From: Baffinella frigidus
Lineage: Eukaryota > Cryptophyceae > Cryptomonadales > Baffinellaceae
Direction: 5' to 3'
Length of the DNA: 13,616 nucleotides
NCBI GenBank assembly: GCA_026770585.1
Contig: MU646761.1
Location: 216,807-230,422, forward strand
The position numbers were made by a program, and so were the translations under genes. This document shows, one piece after another, positions 1 to 6,350 of this stretch. Under the pieces are notes generated by a model, which was not told where the DNA came from, did no database searches, and worked only from the letters and a program-made list of their open reading frames with translations. How positions within the stretch are numbered: the stretch's first letter is position 1; every line of letters begins with the position of its first letter.

Positions 1-342
1 AAACCGAAACCCCCACACCCCACACCCCAAACCCCAAACCCGAAAGCAGAGGGCGGCGGCTCCCCGGCAGGGGAGTGCCTATGGCCCTACGGTGGTTAGG
101 GCTGCAGGTTAAGGGTTAAGGGTTGTCCCAGCACGCCACCCCGGATACCGCAGGCGGCGTGATGCGGGCCTAAAGCGATTCCTCGTACAAATGGGGGGGG
201 GGGACCGCGCCCCGGAATGGCTCCAATAACCCTCTAACCCCCAAACCCCACACCCCACGCCCGGAAGCAGAGGGCGGCGACTCCCCGGCAGGGCAAGCCC
301 CAGCACGCCGCCCCGGATGCCGCTGGAGGCGTGGTCAGTACT
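1..342. repeat. Direct duplication with C-rich telomere-like tracts
   Basis: CCCCACACCCCAAACCCC-type tract, GCAGAGGGCGGCG, CTCCCCGGCAGGG, CCCCAGCACGCC and CCCCGGATGCCGC occur in this order at 236-342. A first copy at 13-160 is interrupted by about 50 bp that includes GGTTAAGGGTTAAGGGTTG. The C-rich tracts resemble the CCCTAAA strand. No gene is supported. Confidence 0.6.
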
Positions 343-377
343 GCTTCTGACCCGGGGGGGCTGTAGAGTCGTGGGGG

Positions 378-467
378 TAGGACGGGCCCGCCTCGGGGCT
401 AGGACGGGCCCGCCTCGGGGGTAGGAAAAGGGCCCGCCTCGGGGCTAGGTAAAGGGCCCGCCTCGGC
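378..467. repeat. 22-24 bp GC-rich tandem repeat
   Basis: Four units of the form TAGGA(C/A)..GGGCCCGCCTCGGGGC. More copies occur at 594-616, 739-790 and around 935-950, interrupted by F1 and F3 elements, so it was once a longer array. Confidence 0.85.
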
Positions 468-485
468 ATGAACGGCACCAACGTA

Positions 486-574
486 TCCCTTAAGTGGCGA
501 GTAGGCTCATACGCCCCTACGGTAGGGCCCTAGGACCTGCCTCGGGCGAGTCAGGGTGAATGTTCACCCTATGG
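486..574 (+). mobile_element. F3 element, right end truncated
   Basis: After TA, TCCCTTAAGTGGCGAGTAGG and the F3 interior (CATACGCCCCTACGGTAGGG) are present. The interior hairpin AGGGTGAATGTTCACCCT matches the 1239-1338 subtype. The right terminal repeat is replaced by GC-rich tandem repeat. Confidence 0.65.
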
Positions 575-617
575 GAAAGGGCCCCTTCGGGGCTAGGACG
601 GGCCCGCCTCGGGGCTA

Positions 618-738
618 CAGGGGTACCTCGCTCGTAAGAAACTGCCCCCCCCCCCCCTAGGACCACTGTAGGGCCCTAGGCATAGCCCTACTGTAGGGTC
701 CTAGGGGGAGGCAGTTTCTTATGAGCGAGGTACCCCTG
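618..738. mobile_element. F1 foldback element, copy 1 (121 bp)
   Basis: A near-perfect palindrome with terminal inverted repeats CAGGGGTACCTCGCTCRTAA, an internal C-run/G-run and a CCTAGG-rich centre. It is flanked by TA on both sides (616-617, 739-740). It interrupts the 22 bp tandem array exactly at its GGGGC-TA-GGACGGG boundary, so intact neighbouring units serve as the empty site. No coding capacity. Confidence 0.88.
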
Positions 739-970
739 TAGGACGGGCCCGCCTCGGGGCTTGGAAAAGGCCCCCCTCGGGGCTAAGAAGGGCCCGTCTT
801 CTCCCTCGTCGGCATCAACGCCACCAATGTATCCCTTAAGTGGCCATGCGGTCAACTTTGACCGCCAAAAGGTCGTAGGCAGGTGCTAGGGCCATACGGT
901 AGGGCGTAGGAGCCTACTGCCCCCCCTCGGGACTAGGACGGGCCCGCCTTCTCCCTCGTAGGCATCAGCC
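739..970. repeat. Degenerate continuation of the GC-rich tandem repeat
   Basis: Units GGACGGGCCCGCCTCGGGGC, GGAAAAGGCCCCCCTCGGGG and GGACGGGCCCGCC surround the truncated F3 copy. CCCGCCTTCTCCCTCGTAGG and CCCGTCTTCTCCCTCGTCGG are a further repeated pair. No gene is seen. Confidence 0.6.
832..919 (-). mobile_element. F3 element, one end truncated
   Basis: Begins after TA with TCCCTTAAGTGGCCATGCGG, contains the perfect CGGTCAACTTTGACCG hairpin, and runs into GGTAGGGCGTAGGAGCCTAC, an F3 interior in reverse orientation. The far terminal repeat is missing. Confidence 0.65.
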
Positions 971-1212
971 TTTAGGTCCTGTAGGTTCTTCGAGCTCCCT
1001 ACCCACTTAGCCCCACTTAGCAGCGACCGGAGACCTTTTCACCTTGAATGCAAGGTGAAATTCCGGTTAGGTTCGAGGGCAATGGATAAGTACAAATCGT
1101 TTAGATGGACTGTATCCGTGAAGCCCCCGGTTCCTGCCAAGTAGTAGGCGGACTCTGGAGCTTGTTCTGCAGAAAAGCCATGCGTCCTTTCGGATCACAT
1201 CAGGTCCCCCGG
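971..1212. repeat. Dispersed unique-sequence repeat R, copy 1 (interrupted)
   Basis: TTTAGGTCCTGTAGGTTCTT and CGAGCTCCC at 971-1000, then GTAGGCGGACTCTGGAGCTT and CCTTTCGGATCACATCA at 1140-1205, match the contiguous copy at 1764-1863. About 136 bp lies between the halves, including a perfect hairpin (1037-1060) with 10-bp stem TTTCACCTTG. Confidence 0.6.
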
Positions 1213-1238
1213 TGCAGAGGATCGCCGGTACCAACGTA

Positions 1239-1338
1239 TCCGTTAAGTGCCCATAGGGTGAAAATTCGCCCTAACTCGCCCTAGGCAGGTTTTAGGGCCC
1301 TACGGTAGGGCGTATGAGCCTACTGGCTGCTTAAGGGA
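1239..1338 (-). mobile_element. F3 element, complete (100 bp)
   Basis: Starts TCCGTTAAGTGCCCA and ends GCTTAAGGGA with TA at both sides. Its interior is reversed relative to the other complete copies and carries the AGGGTGAAAATTCGCCCT subtype hairpin. Confidence 0.75.
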
Positions 1339-1384
1339 TAGAGTGTAAACGGGCACTACACACTGTAGGCCTCTGCCTACAGTA

Positions 1385-1444
1385 CAGGTGTACCTCAACT
1401 TTGAGAACACGCCGCCCCCCCTAGGACCACCCTAGGGTCCTAGG
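1385..1444. mobile_element. F2-like left half abutting an F3 element
   Basis: After TA, CAGGTGTACCTCAACTTTGA and an ACACGCCGCCCCCC run resemble F1/F2 left arms. The sequence then passes directly into an F3 element at 1447 and no right half follows. Confidence 0.5.
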
Positions 1445-1446
1445 TA

Positions 1447-1547
1447 TCCCTCAAGTGCCCAGTAGGCTCATACGCCGTACCGTAGGGCCCTAGGACCTGC
1501 CTAGGACCTTTTGGGGGATAATTTCGACCTCATGGCCACTTGAGGGA
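1447..1547 (+). mobile_element. F3 element, complete (101 bp)
   Basis: TCCCTCAAGTGCCCAGTAGG to TGGCCACTTGAGGGA, TA on both sides, with the shared GGGCCCTAGGACCTGCCTAG interior. Confidence 0.8.
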
Positions 1548-1633
1548 TAGGCCTACCATAGGGTGCTTTTCTTACATTCCCTGATAAACCCTACACCCTC
1601 GAACGACTTGGCCCTCGTTGACACCGACGTGTA

Positions 1634-1750
1634 CAGGGGTACCTCGCTCATGAGAAACCGCCCCCCTCTAGGACCCTACAGTAAGACCATGCCTATGGCC
1701 CTACGGTGGTCCTGGGGGGGGGGCAGTTTCTTGCGAACGAGGTAGCCCTG
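1634..1750. mobile_element. F1 foldback element, copy 2 (117 bp)
   Basis: Same structure as copy 1: CAGGGGTACCTCGCTCATGA at the left, the complementary right arm ending TAGCCCTG, and flanking TA dinucleotides. The right arm has diverged (TTGCGAACGAGG), so the hairpin is imperfect. Confidence 0.82.
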
Positions 1751-1763
1751 TACCTCGCTACAT

Positions 1764-1863
1764 TTTAGGTCCTTTAAGTTTTTCGAGCTCCCAACATAGG
1801 CGGACACCGAAACTTGTTCTGCAGAAAGGCCGTGCTTCCTTTCGGATCACATCAAGCCCCCGT
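1764..1863. repeat. Dispersed repeat R, copy 2 (uninterrupted)
   Basis: TTTAGGTCCTTTAAGTTTTT, CGAGCTCCCAACATAGGCGG, CTTGTTCTGCAGAAAGGC and CCTTTCGGATCACATCAAGC form a continuous copy that defines the family. Confidence 0.6.
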
Positions 1864-1955
1864 ACCGCCCACACCCCTAAGATCACCGTAGGGCCCTAGG
1901 CATGGTCCTACTGTAGGGTCCTAGGGGGAGGCTTCATGTGAGCAAGGTACCCCTG
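1862..1955. mobile_element. F1 element remnant (left arm eroded)
   Basis: The centre (ACCGTAGGGCCCTAGG) and right end (AGCAAGGTACCCCTG, then TA) match F1. The left arm is reduced to short fragments. Confidence 0.6.
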
Positions 1956-2121
1956 TAGCTCTGCCTCACTCGGGTTGGCTGACTATTGTTAAGTTGACAT
2001 GCTGGCTGTGTCGTACAAATTCGTCAACTTTGGAGCGGAAATTAGCCCGGTCTTACCAAATTGGTGAGACCAAACAGACTGAGACAGAGAGCTAGAACGT
2101 GCAGAGTGTACACGCGCATTA

Positions 2122-2333
2122 CAGGGGTGTCTCGCTCTGTAGGATCCTTAAAACAACAGACGAAGCCTGTACGACTCGAAGGGTTTAGGTTTTAGGGGCT
2201 AGGTTTGGGGGTCTTCTGTCACCCAATCAGAAGACCCCCCCCCCCCTTAGGACCCTACAGTAGGGCTATGCCTGCGAGGCTCGTACGATCGTAGGGCCCT
2301 CTGGTGGTCCTCTAGAGGGGGGGTGTTTGTCAA
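2122..2333. mobile_element. Disrupted F1 element
   Basis: A left terminus CAGGGGTGTCTCGCTC after TA is followed by about 90 bp of unrelated sequence. F1-like centre and C-run/G-run sequence then appears at 2231-2330. The intervening segment holds a perfect 12-bp-stem hairpin and a telomere-like GGGTTTAGG tract. Confidence 0.5.
2207..2239. repeat. Perfect 12-bp-stem hairpin
   Basis: GGGGGTCTTCTG (2207-2218) and CAGAAGACCCCC (2228-2239) are exact complements around a 9-nt loop. It lies at the edge of a disrupted F1 element. Confidence 0.75.
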
Positions 2334-2636
2334 CAAGGGAGGGGCAGGCCAACCTGTCCATGCGCGTGAGTCCGCATCTTGGGTTCTCAACTTGGTCACG
2401 CACCAGGCTTTGACGGTCATGACTGGCCTCTGAGTCTGAACGGGTTTCTGACCCTTCGCGATTCGAGAAGGTTCCCACATGAATGTGCTTGAACGTGTGG
2501 TAAACTACACGGGTCAGCAAATGACCCCCTTGACACATGTACCGGTAACCGACATCCGACTGCTGGCAAATGCTGACAATGCTGACATTTATTACCACGG
2601 ACGAGTTCTCTTTTGTCGACGAAAGTCTGCTCCGGT

Positions 2637-2657
2637 GTCACGATAGCACAGTCGCTG
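2637..2657 (+). promoter_or_regulatory. Second conserved upstream motif, gene A
   Basis: Reads GTCACGATAGCACAGTCGCTG, about 250 nt before the ATG. Two similar copies in the same relative orientation lie 260-310 nt upstream of gene B (6351-6401), and two more at 12368-12400 are away from any gene. Confidence 0.4.
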
Positions 2658-2683
2658 CTGCAATAAAATGTTCTGGACGTTTC

Positions 2684-2837
2684 TAGACAACACGCCACCT
2701 GAAATTTCCCAATTATTTTCGGTCACGGTTCCTTTTGTGCTGACAATTTTGATCCGGTTTACGCTTCTGAACGTTTCTAGATTGAAGATAAGATGCCACC
2801 TGAAATTGATGAGTGGAAGACAAGACGCCCCCTCAAA
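2684..2837 (+). promoter_or_regulatory. Upstream motif region of gene A (three copies of a CGCCACCTGAAA-like motif)
   Basis: Three related blocks lie about 200, 100 and 70 nt before the gene A ATG: ACACGCCACCTGAAATTT (from 2689), GATAAGATGCCACCTGAAAT (from 2787) and GACAAGACGCCCCCTC (from 2818). The first two are each preceded by ACGTTTCTAGA, pointing to a local ~97 bp duplication. Genes B and C carry the same block upstream. The position suggests a promoter or 5' UTR element, which is inference. Confidence 0.45.
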
Positions 2838-2905
2838 CATTCTTCATCTGTACCGGTACCAGACGTTCTTCATCCGCCACCGAACCAGGCTGCTTCCATC
2901 GTTCG

Positions 2906-3877
2906 ATGTCCTCGCAACAGAACGCGGCCCCCCTGCGTTCACACCCCACGGCCCACCGTGAGTGGCTTGCCGACGACGCCGCTGAAGGAGCCCCTCTTGC
3001 AAGAAGCCCGCGCTCGCGCGTTGCACAGCTCCGGATGCGCGAAGAAAGCCGCGTGGAGGACGCCGCAGAAGTAATGCGCGTGCGGTCCTGGTCGACACAA
3101 AGCGATGAGATGGCGGCGGAGACGATGCACGATTTGACATGCACGCCGAGCATCGTCATTGCGGGCAGCCCATTCTTCATGAACCCGAACGACGAATCCA
3201 GGCGAATCCGACTGCTCCCGTCGCTCAGTCCGGTAGTGAGCGACGACAGCAGTCGGATCCCGAGAAGGCGTCGCGGGAAAGCGCCGGCAGTTCCCCGTGA
3301 CGCCTTCCCACGACGCCTTCCCGCCTCCAACTCCAAAATCCTTCACGTGTCATCCACGGCATCCTCCGTTCCTCGCGCCTCCCCAGGGAACGCCTCCCCA
3401 AGCAGATCCTCCCGAGCCAGCGTCTCGCGCGCACCATCCACGCAAGGGGGCTTCTCGCGCGCATCCTCCACGGCAGACAGTTTCTCGCGAGCATCATCCA
3501 CGCAAGACACCTTCTCGCGTGCATCATCCACGGCCGATGCCGACAGTTTCTCGCGCGCACCATCCGACACCTTCGCGCGCGCACCATCCACGGCCGACAG
3601 CTTCTCGCGCGCATCATCCGCCGCGAGCTCCGACGGCGCCGCCTCCAGCCTCACCATGCGGAGCCCCTCGGACTCGCGCACGTCGCGCAGCGTGACGGGG
3701 CTGTCGCGGGCGTGCCTCTTCGTGCGCTCCTCTCGCTTCGGGGAGCCAGCCGACTGGCCGCAAAGCGCCTCGCTTTGTTCGCAACGCGCATCGCGGAGCT
3801 CCTCCCCCGTGGGGGAGGGGGGGGGGTCCTTGGGGAGGGCGACGCGGGTGTTCCAGCCAGTGAGGCTTCGGTGGTGA
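2906..3877 (+). CDS. Gene A: Ser/Arg-repeat protein of an unrecognised subtelomeric family (323 aa)
   Basis: I do not recognise this protein. The frame is open further upstream to an ATG at 2813, but 2906 is preferred because MSSQQNAAPL aligns with the starts of the two paralogues (MSSLKNAASL, MVSLKNAASL). Seen in the sequence: N-terminal block with REWLADD (residues 18-24); basic R/E-rich stretch (33-60); core AETMHDLT (71-78) and AGSPFFMNPN (86-95); low-complexity linker; seven 10-residue repeats of SFSRASSTAD type (172-238); conserved C-terminal RSVTG (261-265) and SRFGEPADWPQSASL (276-290); terminal VFQPVRLRW. There is no obvious signal peptide, membrane segment or cysteine pattern. The R-x-x-S and SP-type serines could be kinase or 14-3-3 sites, which is inference only. 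AATAAA follows the stop by 21 nt. It converges with gene B. The coding call rests on conservation of frame, start and stop in three copies. Confidence 0.68.
   Translation: MSSQQNAAPLRSHPTAHREWLADDAAEGAPLARSPRSRVAQLRMREESRVEDAAEVMRVRSWSTQSDEMAAETMHDLTCTPSIVIAGSPFFMNPNDESRRIRLLPSLSPVVSDDSSRIPRRRRGKAPAVPRDAFPRRLPASNSKILHVSSTASSVPRASPGNASPSRSSRASVSRAPSTQGGFSRASSTADSFSRASSTQDTFSRASSTADADSFSRAPSDTFARAPSTADSFSRASSAASSDGAASSLTMRSPSDSRTSRSVTGLSRACLFVRSSRFGEPADWPQSASLCSQRASRSSSPVGEGGGSLGRATRVFQPVRLRW
3419..3619 (+). repeat. 30-bp coding tandem repeat in gene A (7 units)
   Basis: Seven in-frame 10-residue units, consensus x-S-F-S-R-A-(S/P)-S-T-x, cover residues 172-238. One unit carries two extra residues (DA) and one lacks two. 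Gene B has two such units and gene C six, so the array expands and contracts in multiples of 30 bp without breaking the frame. Confidence 0.85.
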
Positions 3878-3898
3878 TTCACCGCGTGCTGAGAGATG

Positions 3899-3904
3899 AA
3901 TAAA
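3899..3904 (+). promoter_or_regulatory. AATAAA polyadenylation signal of gene A
   Basis: AATAAA lies 21 nt after the stop within a block (TGCTGAGAGATGAATAAAC) that is conserved 3' of all three paralogues. A canonical polyadenylation signal at a fixed position supports the chosen coding strand. Confidence 0.6.
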
Positions 3905-3948
3905 CTTTCAAGTATCAAGTTGGATGCACGGTCCACAACCCCCACTTG

Positions 3949-4035
3949 CAGGGGTTACTCGCTTGCAAGGACATGCACCGCCCCTGGGGTGGTCCTAGGC
4001 TCCTGGGAATAGGACCACCGTGGGGCTCTAGGGGG
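3949..4035. mobile_element. F2 foldback element 3' of gene A (distal end eroded)
   Basis: CAGGGGTTACTCGCTTGCAA at 3949 and the interior GGTCCTAGGCTCCTGGGAAT through GTGGGGCTCTAGG are the reverse complement of the F2 copy beyond gene B. The distal terminus is lost near 4035. It belongs to the duplicated module. Confidence 0.7.
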
Positions 4036-4098
4036 AAGTCTTGAGGACTCAACCCCAAGCTACTCCGGCAGCAAATTTAATGCCACAGGTCGCCGGAT

Positions 4099-4204
4099 GG
4101 AGGAGTCGCTCCCTAAAGGAACCTCCAACGGAGCCTTTAGGGAGCCGACTTGAGTTGGATTGAATAACCGATCCGAGGATCGGTTAAATCAATCCGACTC
4201 CTCC
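4099..4204. other. Nested three-way-junction inverted repeat (candidate structured RNA or cruciform)
   Basis: An outer 10-bp perfect stem GGAGGAGTCG (4099-4108) / CGACTCCTCC (4195-4204) encloses two hairpins. The first is CTCCCTAAAGG (4109-4119) / CCTTTAGGGAG (4134-4144). The second is GGATTGA plus TAACCGATC (4157-4173) / GATCGGTTA plus TCAATCC (4178-4195), closing on the tetraloop CGAG. All three stems are perfect apart from one small internal bulge. It lies between convergent genes A and B. Confidence 0.6.
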
Positions 4205-4540
4205 CTTTTCAAGAACCGCCCGGAATGATAGGTCTATATCGATGTGTCCGGAGCAGTAGTTCTGTTGATCATTGTGGACCTATCAGACCTCTCCCTCTTC
4301 TTCGTCGTTTACTTCATCTGCGCCAATCTTCGGGGAGCATCCCTCGGAGACAGACTGAGCGGGGTATAACATGGACCGATCATAGTCTGGTTAAGGCACG
4401 GGTTAGGCAATAACGGCGAAACCTCTTTAATAAATTCAGTAATCAGTAATCAGTAATGCAGTTGTCCATTTCCATTTGGCCGAGCACTTGTTGCCCTAAT
4501 TAGATTTAGGTAGGCGCCTTAACGTTGATCAAGGTAACCC
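4205..4540. other. Gene-free spacer
   Basis: Contains a 9-bp inverted repeat TGATAGGTC (4226-4234) / GACCTATCA (4277-4285) and a threefold 7-bp direct repeat of AATCAGT type (4435-4457). A 62-codon frame here is not convincing. No gene or RNA is recognised. Confidence 0.5.
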
Positions 4541-4544
4541 TGTA

Positions 4545-4589
4545 CAGGGGTTCCTCACGAACACGGGCACGCCGCACCCCCAGGACCAC
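4545..4589. mobile_element. F2 left half abutting an F3 element
   Basis: After TA, CAGGGGTTCCTCACGAACAC and GGGCACGCCGC match the F2 left arm. An F3 element starts at 4592 and no right half is found beyond it. The preceding GGTAACCCTG looks like another F2 right end sharing the TA. Confidence 0.55.
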
Positions 4590-4591
4590 TA

Positions 4592-4692
4592 TCCTTTAAG
4601 TGGCCAGAAGTCTCATACGCCCTACCGTAGGGCCCTAGGACCTGCCTAGGACCTCTTGGCCTGCAAATTTGACGGCCTGGCCACTTAAGGGA
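4592..4692 (+). mobile_element. F3 element, complete (101 bp)
   Basis: TCCTTTAAGTGGCCAGAAGT to TGGCCACTTAAGGGA with TA flanks and the AAATTTGACGGC interior. Its identical 101 bp length with two other copies supports defined ends. Confidence 0.82.
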
Positions 4693-4702
4693 TAGGGCCC
4701 TA

Positions 4703-4819
4703 CAGGGGCGCCTCGCTCATAAGAAACCGCCCCCTCTTAGGACCCTACAGTAGGACCGTGCCTAGGGCCCTAAGGTGATCCTAGGGGAGTGGGCGTTTCT
4801 TATGAGCGAGGTAGCTCTG
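4703..4819. mobile_element. F1 foldback element, copy 3 (117 bp)
   Basis: CAGGGGCGCCTCGCTCATAA at the left and the complementary TTATGAGCGAGGTAGCTCTG at the right, flanked by TA. It lies 8 bp after an F3 element. Confidence 0.82.
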
Positions 4820-4853
4820 TAGGCATAGGCCTACTGTAGGGTCCTACACTGTA

Positions 4854-4968
4854 CAGAGGTTGCTCGCGATTGAGAACACGCACAACCCCTAGGGACGCCC
4901 TATGCTCCTAGGGATAGCCTGCCGTAGGACCCTGGGGCGTGAGTGTTCTTATTTGCGAGTAACCCCTG
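4854..4968. mobile_element. F2 foldback element, complete copy (115 bp)
   Basis: Starts CAGAGGTTGCTCGCGATTGA and ends TTGCGAGTAACCCCTG, TA on both sides. The termini resemble F1 (CAGGGG) but the arms read TTACTCGC rather than TACCTCGC, and the interior differs. Confidence 0.75.
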
Positions 4969-4970
4969 TA

Positions 4971-5005
4971 GGAGGAGGCGTTTTCTTATTAGCGAGATAC
5001 CCCTG
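4971..5005. mobile_element. F1 right-end fragment
   Basis: GGCGTTTTCTTATTAGCGAG and ATACCCCTG match the F1 right arm. The TA that ends it is also the left flank of the next F2 element, so the two share a TA. Confidence 0.65.
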
Positions 5006-5007
5006 TA

Positions 5008-5124
5008 CAGAGGCTACTCGCGAACGCGGGCACGCTCCGCCCCAGAGCCCCACGGTGGTCCTATTCCCAGGAGCTTGGGACCACCCCAGGGGCGGTGCGT
5101 GTCCTTGCAAGCGAGTAACCCCCG
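5008..5124. mobile_element. F2 foldback element 3' of gene B (117 bp)
   Basis: Left arm CAGAGGCTACTCGCGAACGC, right arm GCAAGCGAGTAACCCCCG, with complementary interior GGACCACC/GGTGGTCC segments. The left flank is TA; the gene-proximal flank is CA. The same CA/TG flank occurs downstream of genes A and C, so the insertion predates duplication of the module. Confidence 0.72.
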
Positions 5125-5222
5125 CAAGTGAGGGTCGTGGACGGTTCATTCATCCTGATCGACCGTGCATTCAACCCCCCGCAAGTGAGGGTCGTGGACC
5201 GTGCATCTTGATGGTTACACAG
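5119..5222. repeat. Direct repeat downstream of gene B
   Basis: CCGCAAGTGAGGGTCGTGGA occurs at 5122-5141 and again at 5177-5196, each followed by ACCGTGCAT-like sequence (ACGGTTCAT in the first). Related GTGGACCGTGCATTCATCGG follows gene C and ATGCACGGTCCAC follows gene A, so the motif is part of the module's 3' flank. Confidence 0.65.
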
Positions 5223-5228
5223 TTTATT
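5223..5228 (-). promoter_or_regulatory. AATAAA polyadenylation signal of gene B
   Basis: Reads TTTATT on the + strand. It lies 21 nt beyond the gene B stop, in the same conserved 3' block (GAGAGGTGAATAAAC) as in genes A and C. Confidence 0.6.
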
Positions 5229-5249
5229 CACCTCTCAGCACGCGGCGAA

Positions 5250-6092
5250 TCACCAACGGGGCCTCACTGGCTGGAACACCCGCGCGCCCCTCTCCGATGC
5301 ATCGGAGGACCCTCCCCCCTCCCCCACGGGGGAGGAGCTCCGCGATGCGCGCTGCCAGCGAAGCGAGGCGCTCTCGGGCCAGTCGGCTGGCTCCCCGAAG
5401 CGAGAGGAGCGAACGAAGGGGCGCGCCCGTGGCTGCCCCGTCACGCTGCGCGACGTGTGCGAGTCCGAGGGGCTCCGCATGATGGTGAAGCTGGAGGCAG
5501 CGCCGTCGGAGCTCGCGGCGGATGATGCGCGCGAGAAGCTGTCTGCCGTGGATGGTGCGCGCGAGAAGCTGGTTTGGGAGGATCTGTGGGAGGTGCTGTT
5601 TGGGAAGGCGTTCCTCGGGGAGGCGCGAGGGACGGAGGATGTCGTGGATGGCGCGCGCAGGATCTTGGAGTGGCAGGCGGGAAGGCGTCGTGGGAAGGCG
5701 TAACAGGAAACTGCCGGCGCTTTCCCTTGAAGCCTTCTCGGGATCCGACTGCTGCCGTCGCTCACTGCTGGACAGAGCAACGGGAGCTGGTGAATTCGCT
5801 TGAATTCGTCGTTCGGATTCATGAAGAATGGGCACCCCGCCATGAGGATGCTCGGCGCGCTTGTCAGATCGTGCATCGTCTCCGCCGCCATTTCGTCGCT
5901 GCTGATGGACCAGCGCCGCACGCGAATCACTTCTGTTTCCTCCTGCATTCTTCTTTCGGCGCGCATCCGGAGCTTTGCAACCGGGCGCGGGATTCTTCCA
6001 AGAGACGCTCCTCCAGCGGTGTCGTCGGCAAGCCACTCACGGGGGGGCGTGGGGTGTGAAAGCAGGGAGGCCGCGTTCTTCAGCGAGGACAT
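5250..6092 (-). CDS. Gene B: shorter paralogue of the same Ser/Arg-repeat family (280 aa)
   Basis: Unrecognised protein, clearly paralogous to gene A along its whole length. In order: MSSLKNAASLL start, REWLADD (18-24), AAETMHDLTSAP (69-80), AGCPFFMNPN (85-94), linker, only two 10-residue SFSRA(P/S)S(T/A)A repeats (174-193), SRFGEPADWPESASL (230-244), and terminal RVFQPVRPRW. It is about 40 residues shorter than A and C, mostly because repeat units are missing. The start is fixed by homology, and the 25 nt before the ATG (ending GTTCGATG) match gene A almost exactly. The gene sits in an inverted duplicate of the gene A module, converging on it across a ~1 kb spacer of foldback elements. AATAAA follows the stop by 21 nt. 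Long frames on the opposite strand are shadows. Confidence 0.68.
   Translation of the reverse strand: MSSLKNAASLLSHPTPPREWLADDTAGGASLGRIPRPVAKLRMRAERRMQEETEVIRVRRWSISSDEMAAETMHDLTSAPSILMAGCPFFMNPNDEFKRIHQLPLLCPAVSDGSSRIPRRLQGKAPAVSCYAFPRRLPACHSKILRAPSTTSSVPRASPRNAFPNSTSHRSSQTSFSRAPSTADSFSRASSAASSDGAASSFTIMRSPSDSHTSRSVTGQPRARPFVRSSRFGEPADWPESASLRWQRASRSSSPVGEGGGSSDASERGARVFQPVRPRW
5514..5573 (-). repeat. Contracted 10-residue repeat in gene B (2 units)
   Basis: Two in-frame units (TSFSRAPSTA and DSFSRASSAA) stand where genes A and C have seven and six. The flanking coding sequence is conserved, so repeat copy number is the main length difference in the family. Confidence 0.8.
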
Positions 6093-6162
6093 CGAACGAT
6101 GGAAGCAGCCTGGTTCGGTGGCGGAGTTCGGATGTCGGAGGTGGACAAAGAACGGATCTCAC

Positions 6163-6207
6163 AAGGGGAATATTTTGTAACACGGGGGTTCTACAAAAAT
6201 ACCCCTT
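6163..6207. repeat. Hairpin in the gene B upstream region
   Basis: AAGGGGAATATTTTGTA (6163-6179) pairs with TACAAAAATACCCCTT (6192-6207) with one single-base bulge. It lies 70-115 nt upstream of the gene B ATG and has no clear counterpart in genes A or C. Confidence 0.6.
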
Positions 6208-6268
6208 GGTTCTACCCCATGACGTAAGAACATGTCGGTCTGGGTCCATCAAAAGGAACCGAGATTGA

Positions 6269-6300
6269 CCTGTGTAGTAAAGTTCAGGTGGAGTCTTATC
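6269..6300 (-). promoter_or_regulatory. Conserved upstream motif of gene B
   Basis: On the gene strand it reads GATAAGACTCCACCTGAAC followed by TTTACTACACAGG. It ends about 177 nt before the ATG and matches the gene C block nearly base for base. It could be a transcription-factor or initiator site, or a relic of a repeat. Confidence 0.45.
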
Positions 6301-6350
6301 TAAAAGGCGGCAAACTCCATTTTTAAACAAACAATGATTCTAGAACAGTA

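Larger units (their letters stand above)
1958..2560. other. Gene-free stretch left of the gene A module
   Basis: Apart from the disrupted F1 element and its hairpin, this holds a near-palindrome GGTCTTACCAA/TTGGTGAGACC (2049-2071) and the nearly palindromic CGTGTGGTAAACTACACG (2494-2511). Two short frames on the minus strand are not repeated anywhere in the window, and I see no gene. Confidence 0.5.

Noticed and set aside
378-467. CRISPR-like array
   Set aside because: Units are head to tail with no unique spacers, and the setting is eukaryotic subtelomeric DNA.
2668-2961. Frames overlapping the gene A and gene B starts whose C-terminal parts look alike (RHRTRLLPSFDVLA)
   Set aside because: The similarity lies in another frame over the shared 5' DNA and stops early in both genes. 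It is a by-product of the duplication.
3343-3945. Long open frame antisense to gene A (200 codons), and similar antisense frames opposite genes B and C
   Set aside because: They arise because GC-rich serine/arginine codons leave few stops on the other strand. Their starts and ends do not coincide between copies, while the sense frames share start, stop and AATAAA.
4049-4065. tRNA-like structure at the left of the three-way junction region
   Set aside because: No A/B box promoter motifs, anticodon arm geometry or T-loop could be found, and the stem lengths do not fit a tRNA.
4902-5525. 207-codon + frame
   Set aside because: It reads through two foldback elements and then antisense into the 3' end of gene B. 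There is no conserved counterpart and composition explains its length.
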